From assembly GCF_017876115.1 (NCBI RefSeq), contig NZ_JAGINO010000008.1:1-64000 (forward strand): a stretch of 64,000 bases of DNA, in the 5' to 3' direction. This document shows positions 61,007-64,000 of the stretch, one piece after another (position 1 is the stretch's first letter; every line of letters begins with the position of its first letter). The position numbers and the translations under genes were made by a program. A model generated the notes under the pieces. The model was not told where the DNA came from. It saw only the letters and a list, made by a program, of their open reading frames with translations, and searched no databases. Source of the DNA: Azospirillum picis (GTDB taxonomy: Bacteria; Pseudomonadota; Alphaproteobacteria; Azospirillales; Azospirillaceae).

Positions 61007-62035
61007 TTACTTGCTCGGGTGGGACGGGCCGCTGCCGGCCCCGGTCCTGGCGATGGCGGCGGCGATCTCGTCGAGATCCTCCGCCGTCAGGGTCAGGGTG
61101 GCCGCGTCCAGCCAGCCATCAACTTGGTCCGGCGTGCGGGCGCCGACAATGGCTCCGGTCACGGCGGGCCAGGACAGGACCCAGGCCACCGCCACCGCGG
61201 CGATGCTGGTGCCGTGACGCTCCGCCACCGGAGCCAGGGACTGGGCCAGCGCCAGGTTGCGCTCCAGTGCTTCACCCTTGAAGTTGGCGTTGGTCGAGCG
61301 CCAGTCGTCGGCCGGCAGCGCCTTCGCCCGTTCCGCCGTGAAGCGGCCGGTCAGCAGGCCCGCCTGCATGGGGCTGTAGACGATGACGCCGGTCCGGTGC
61401 TCCAGGCACCAGGGCAGTTCCGACCCAGCGACGTCGCGGCGGATCGCCGAGAAGGGCGGCTGAAGGGTATCGACATGGCCCAGCGCCTCCGCCGACTCCA
61501 ACTGCGCGGCACTGTGGTTGGACAGGCCGACGGCCCTGACCTTGCCTTCCTTCTTCAGGTCCAGAAGGGTCTGCCAGTATTCCTCGATGGCGTCGTTCTC
61601 GGCCGGCCAGTGCATCTGGTAGAGGTCTATGCGCTCGACGCCCAGCCGCTTCAGCGACGCGTCCAGTTCGCGACGGATGCTGTCGGCCTTGCCGATGCGG
61701 CGCGGCATCGCCTTACGGTCGGCCTCGTCCCACACCAGGCCGCACTTGGTGAAGACGTAGGGACGTTCCGCCTCGGGGATCTCGGCGAGCGCGCGGCGCA
61801 CGATCTCCTCGGAATGGCCGAGGCCGTACACTGCGGCGGTGTCGATCCAGTTGATGCCGCGGTCCACCGCGTGGCGGATGGCGGTGACCGAATGGCTGTC
61901 GTCCTGCGCGCCCCAGCCGGCGGCCCAGTCCGGCCCGCCGATCGCCCAGGCGCCGAAGCCGACGCGGGTGATCGACATGTCGGTGGTGCCGAAGCGGCGC
62001 GTCGGGAGGCCGGTCTTGCTGACGCCGTTGCTCAT
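61007..62035 (-). CDS. aldo/keto reductase
   Basis: A 342-residue NADPH-dependent reductase. The AKR catalytic Asp/Tyr region reads IDTAAVYGLGHSEE, with Lys in TKCGLVWD and His in DLYQMHWPAEN; IVGARTPDQVDGWLDA is the cofactor segment. The protein is in the YghZ/AKR11-13-like group. AGGAG is 10 bases before the ATG. First gene of the pair with the FMN reductase. Confidence 0.93.
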   Translation of the reverse strand: MSNGVSKTGLPTRRFGTTDMSITRVGFGAWAIGGPDWAAGWGAQDDSHSVTAIRHAVDRGINWIDTAAVYGLGHSEEIVRRALAEIPEAERPYVFTKCGLVWDEADRKAMPRRIGKADSIRRELDASLKRLGVERIDLYQMHWPAENDAIEEYWQTLLDLKKEGKVRAVGLSNHSAAQLESAEALGHVDTLQPPFSAIRRDVAGSELPWCLEHRTGVIVYSPMQAGLLTGRFTAERAKALPADDWRSTNANFKGEALERNLALAQSLAPVAERHGTSIAAVAVAWVLSWPAVTGAIVGARTPDQVDGWLDAATLTLTAEDLDEIAAAIARTGAGSGPSHPSK

Positions 62036-62390
62036 GGTTGGTGCTCTCCTGGTTTGGATCCCCGCTGACGGTGCCGGAACGGGACCGGCAGAGCCAGCTT
62101 TCCGATTGTTTCCCATGAACTTATCGATTCGCCGGGAAGGTCAATGAACCTTCCGGCCAGGGGGGCTTCATGGAAACCGGCCGCGGAAGCCGTGCACGCA
62201 AACCGGCCGGAGCGCGGGCGACGGCCCGGTTACCCCCTATGGCCCATGATCTGCCGATCGAGACCACTGGCCCGGAATTGTGATATATTGGGGACGGTCT
62301 GTTGCCGGGACCAATGATTACCTAATTTGGGTGTACGAAAATGTCGAGGGTCGGACCCATCCGGGTCTGGTGACGCAAACGGGGGATTGC

Positions 62391-62588
62391 ATGGCGACGC
62401 GGCGGCTGGATCGGGAAGACCACGTCCGGAGATATCTGGCCCAGATGCTGGAGGGCTGGCAGGAGCAGACCGGCCGCGACATGGCGACGGCGATGGCCGA
62501 CCAGCGGATGCAGCACTGCACCACGCTGCTGATCGACCTGCTGGGCGAAGCCGAACGCGCGGACGAAGCCGCGGCGATCGAGAGCTGA
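62391..62588 (+). CDS. hypothetical 65-residue protein
   Basis: A helical small protein MATRRLDREDHVRRYLAQML with GGGGGA 5-6 bases upstream of the ATG, rich in Gln/Glu/Ala. A longer frame starts at 62280 but lacks a ribosome site. No family recognised. Confidence 0.45.
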   Translation: MATRRLDREDHVRRYLAQMLEGWQEQTGRDMATAMADQRMQHCTTLLIDLLGEAERADEAAAIES

Positions 62589-62682
62589 CGTTCATGGCCT
62601 GACGGTGGAGCCGGACGGCGGCAGGCGGGACCGTCCGCCTGCTGCCTTCCCCTGGCCGCCGTCCGGCTTCACCGTCGGGCGG

Positions 62683-63444
62683 TTATTGCGGAGCCATGCG
62701 GATGGCGCCGTCCAGGCGGATGACGTCGCCGTTCAGCATCTCGTTCTCCACGATGTGCTGGACCAGCCTGGCATACTCCTCCGGCTTGCCGAAGCGCTTG
62801 GGGAAGGGCACCGAGGCGGCCAGGCTGTCCTGCACCTCCTGCGGCATGTTCAGCAGCATCGGCGTGCCGATCAGCCCGGGCGCGACCGTCATCACCCGCA
62901 CGCCGTACCGGGCGAGATCGCGGGCGGCGCAGATGGTCAATGCGACGATGCCGCCCTTGGAGGCGGCGTAGGCGGCCTGGCCGATCTGCCCTTCATAGGC
63001 GGCGACCGAAGCGGTGTTGACGACGACGCCGCGCTCGCCGCTGTCCAGCGGCTCCAGCTTTGCCATGTCGGCGGCGGCGAGGCGAAGGATGTTGAAGGTG
63101 CCGATCAGGTTCACCTCGATCACCGAGCGGAAATTCTCCAGCGGCATCGGGCCGTCGCGGCCGACGATGCGCTGGGCCGGCGCGATGCCGGCGCAGTTGA
63201 CCGCGATGCGGGCCGGGCCATGGGCGGAGCGTGCCTGATCGAAGGCCCGCTCGGCCGAAGCGCCGTCGGTGACGTCGCAGACCAGCCCAAGCCCGCCGAC
63301 CTCGTGCGCGGTCTTCAGCACCGCATCCTCGTTGACGTCGAGCACCGTCACCTTGGCACCGAGCCCGGCCAGATGGCGCGCCGTCGCCGCCCCCATGCCC
63401 GAGGCGCCGCCGGTCACGATGGCGGCCAGACCCTGGATGTTCAT
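62683..63444 (-). CDS. short-chain dehydrogenase/reductase (3-hydroxyacyl-CoA dehydrogenase HSD10 type)
   Basis: A 253-residue SDR: TGGASGMGAATARHLAG (cofactor loop), CDVTD, NCAGI, and the catalytic Ser-Tyr-Lys with YAASKGG and NTASVAAYEGQIGQAAY. The sequence resembles type 10 hydroxysteroid/hydroxyacyl-CoA dehydrogenases used in beta-oxidation of branched or short acyl-CoAs. AGGAGGAG gives a very strong ribosome site. It stands alone. Confidence 0.9.
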   Translation of the reverse strand: MNIQGLAAIVTGGASGMGAATARHLAGLGAKVTVLDVNEDAVLKTAHEVGGLGLVCDVTDGASAERAFDQARSAHGPARIAVNCAGIAPAQRIVGRDGPMPLENFRSVIEVNLIGTFNILRLAAADMAKLEPLDSGERGVVVNTASVAAYEGQIGQAAYAASKGGIVALTICAARDLARYGVRVMTVAPGLIGTPMLLNMPQEVQDSLAASVPFPKRFGKPEEYARLVQHIVENEMLNGDVIRLDGAIRMAPQ

Positions 63445-63626
63445 GGCATCTCCTCCTGATTTGCGGCCGGCCCCGATTCCGGCCGGCTCCAATTTCAACC
63501 GACCCTGCATTGAACAGATCGCGGCCGAACTTGTTTAGCAGATGCGCGTTGCCACCACACCCTACCGTATGGTGAGGGGTATGAGGCCGTGTGCTCCGCC
63601 ACCCGCCGCCAGAAGGTCGAGTTGCC

Positions 63627-64000
63627 ATGGCCGTCCCCTCCGCTCTGCCGCCGTCACTGCAGCGCCCGTTGCCGGTGGTCGCCGATCCCGAACGGGCCGC
63701 ACGGGACGAGCGGCTGGTCCGCCATCGCTTCTGGGCGAAGCTGCGTGGCAACCTCCACCGCATTCCCTTCCTTGAGGAGGTGCTGGCGGCCTTCTACTGT
63801 GCGACCGATCCGGCCACACCGCGGCGGGCCAAGGCGATCCTGCTGGCGGCATTGGCCTATTTCGTGTTGCCGGCCGATGCCGTTCCCGACTGGCTGCTCA
63901 TCGCCGGCTTCACCGACGATGCGGCGGTGCTCGCCGCGGCGATCCAGACCGTCCGGACCCATCTGACGCCGGCACATTGGGAACGGGCGCGCGAGACCCT
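63627..64000 (+). CDS. DUF1232 (YkvA) family protein, 5' part cut by the window edge
   Basis: The frame is open to the window end with at least 124 residues. The DUF1232 core reads AKAILLAALAYFVLPADAVPDWLLIAGFTDDAAVLAAAI, a membrane-associated domain of unknown function. GAAGGT lies upstream of the ATG. The C-terminus is beyond the window. Confidence 0.85.
   Translation, partial: MAVPSALPPSLQRPLPVVADPERAARDERLVRHRFWAKLRGNLHRIPFLEEVLAAFYCATDPATPRRAKAILLAALAYFVLPADAVPDWLLIAGFTDDAAVLAAAIQTVRTHLTPAHWERARET

Overview
The window is a high-GC, GC3-biased chromosomal stretch that reads as an alphaproteobacterium, most likely Azospirillum or a close relative in the Rhodospirillales. This is inferred from gene families and sites rather than a database match: a direct-repeat SOS box of the alphaproteobacterial GTTC-N7-GTTC type in front of an imuA-like gene, CarD and FdxA as neighbours, a sigma-32 factor with an RpoH box, CheZ together with FliG, and HemN behind an FNR-type box. 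Nearly all of it is core housekeeping DNA. I see no complete prophage, transposase, CRISPR array or secondary-metabolite cluster.

Layout. 1-4300: tRNA-Ala(CGC), then a tight co-directional run yggT - DUF167 - folD - corA-like - modD, ending in a 23-residue membrane peptide gene and a hairpin. 4300-9000: a protein acetyltransferase of the Pat type, lactate/malate-type dehydrogenase, and inorganic pyrophosphatase. 9000-16600: a YejA-like solute-binding protein, pterin carbinolamine dehydratase, a zincin, a Sir2 deacylase overlapping a uracil-DNA glycosylase-like gene, a low-molecular-weight phosphatase, a cyclic-nucleotide-sensing histidine kinase, and an AraC regulator with a DUF2000 gene. 16600-21000: fliG, a leucyl aminopeptidase, a GST and an SRAP (HMCES/YedK) protein. 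21000-24500 is the most accessory-looking part: lower GC, few genes, palindromes, a stand-alone receiver protein, and a strongly structured candidate small RNA ending in a stem plus T-run on the minus strand, followed by a LysR gene.

24500-37400: an unrecognised 369-residue protein, a DHA2-type exporter, an Asp/Glu racemase, a crotonase, tRNA-Gly(GCC), rsmB - heparinase II/III-like - purH, rpoH, a phosphatase-fold protein that has lost its metal ligands, and carD. 37400-47000: fdxA, a LysR/MFS divergent pair, a TerC-like protein, a mini zinc-ribbon protein, nhaA, a DUF4112 protein, hemN and an SH3 lipoprotein. 46400-51300: an SOS-boxed imuA without imuB/dnaE2 beside it, small ORFs, a DTW-domain tRNA modification enzyme, a dual-specificity phosphatase and a palindromic repeat that supplies a stop codon. 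51300-64000: a Do-type periplasmic protease, cheZ with a pentapeptide-repeat gene, ihfB, a LapA-like membrane protein, an ornithine cyclodeaminase-like enzyme, a second copy of the palindromic repeat, a D-2-hydroxyacid dehydrogenase, an SH3 protein, argG, an FMN reductase with an aldo/keto reductase, an SDR and a DUF1232 gene cut by the window edge.

How genes may work together: the Pat acetyltransferase and the CobB-type sirtuin are the two arms of reversible protein acylation; FliG and CheZ belong to flagellar switching; HemN, FdxA and the FNR-type box fit microaerobic or anaerobic life; ImuA, the uracil-DNA glycosylase-like protein and SRAP touch DNA damage. The observations most worth following are the CheZ with two FliM/CheZ-like CheY-docking peptides, the pseudo-phosphatase, the stop-codon-supplying palindrome present twice, the long inverted repeat before purH, the candidate small RNA, and two membrane microproteins.
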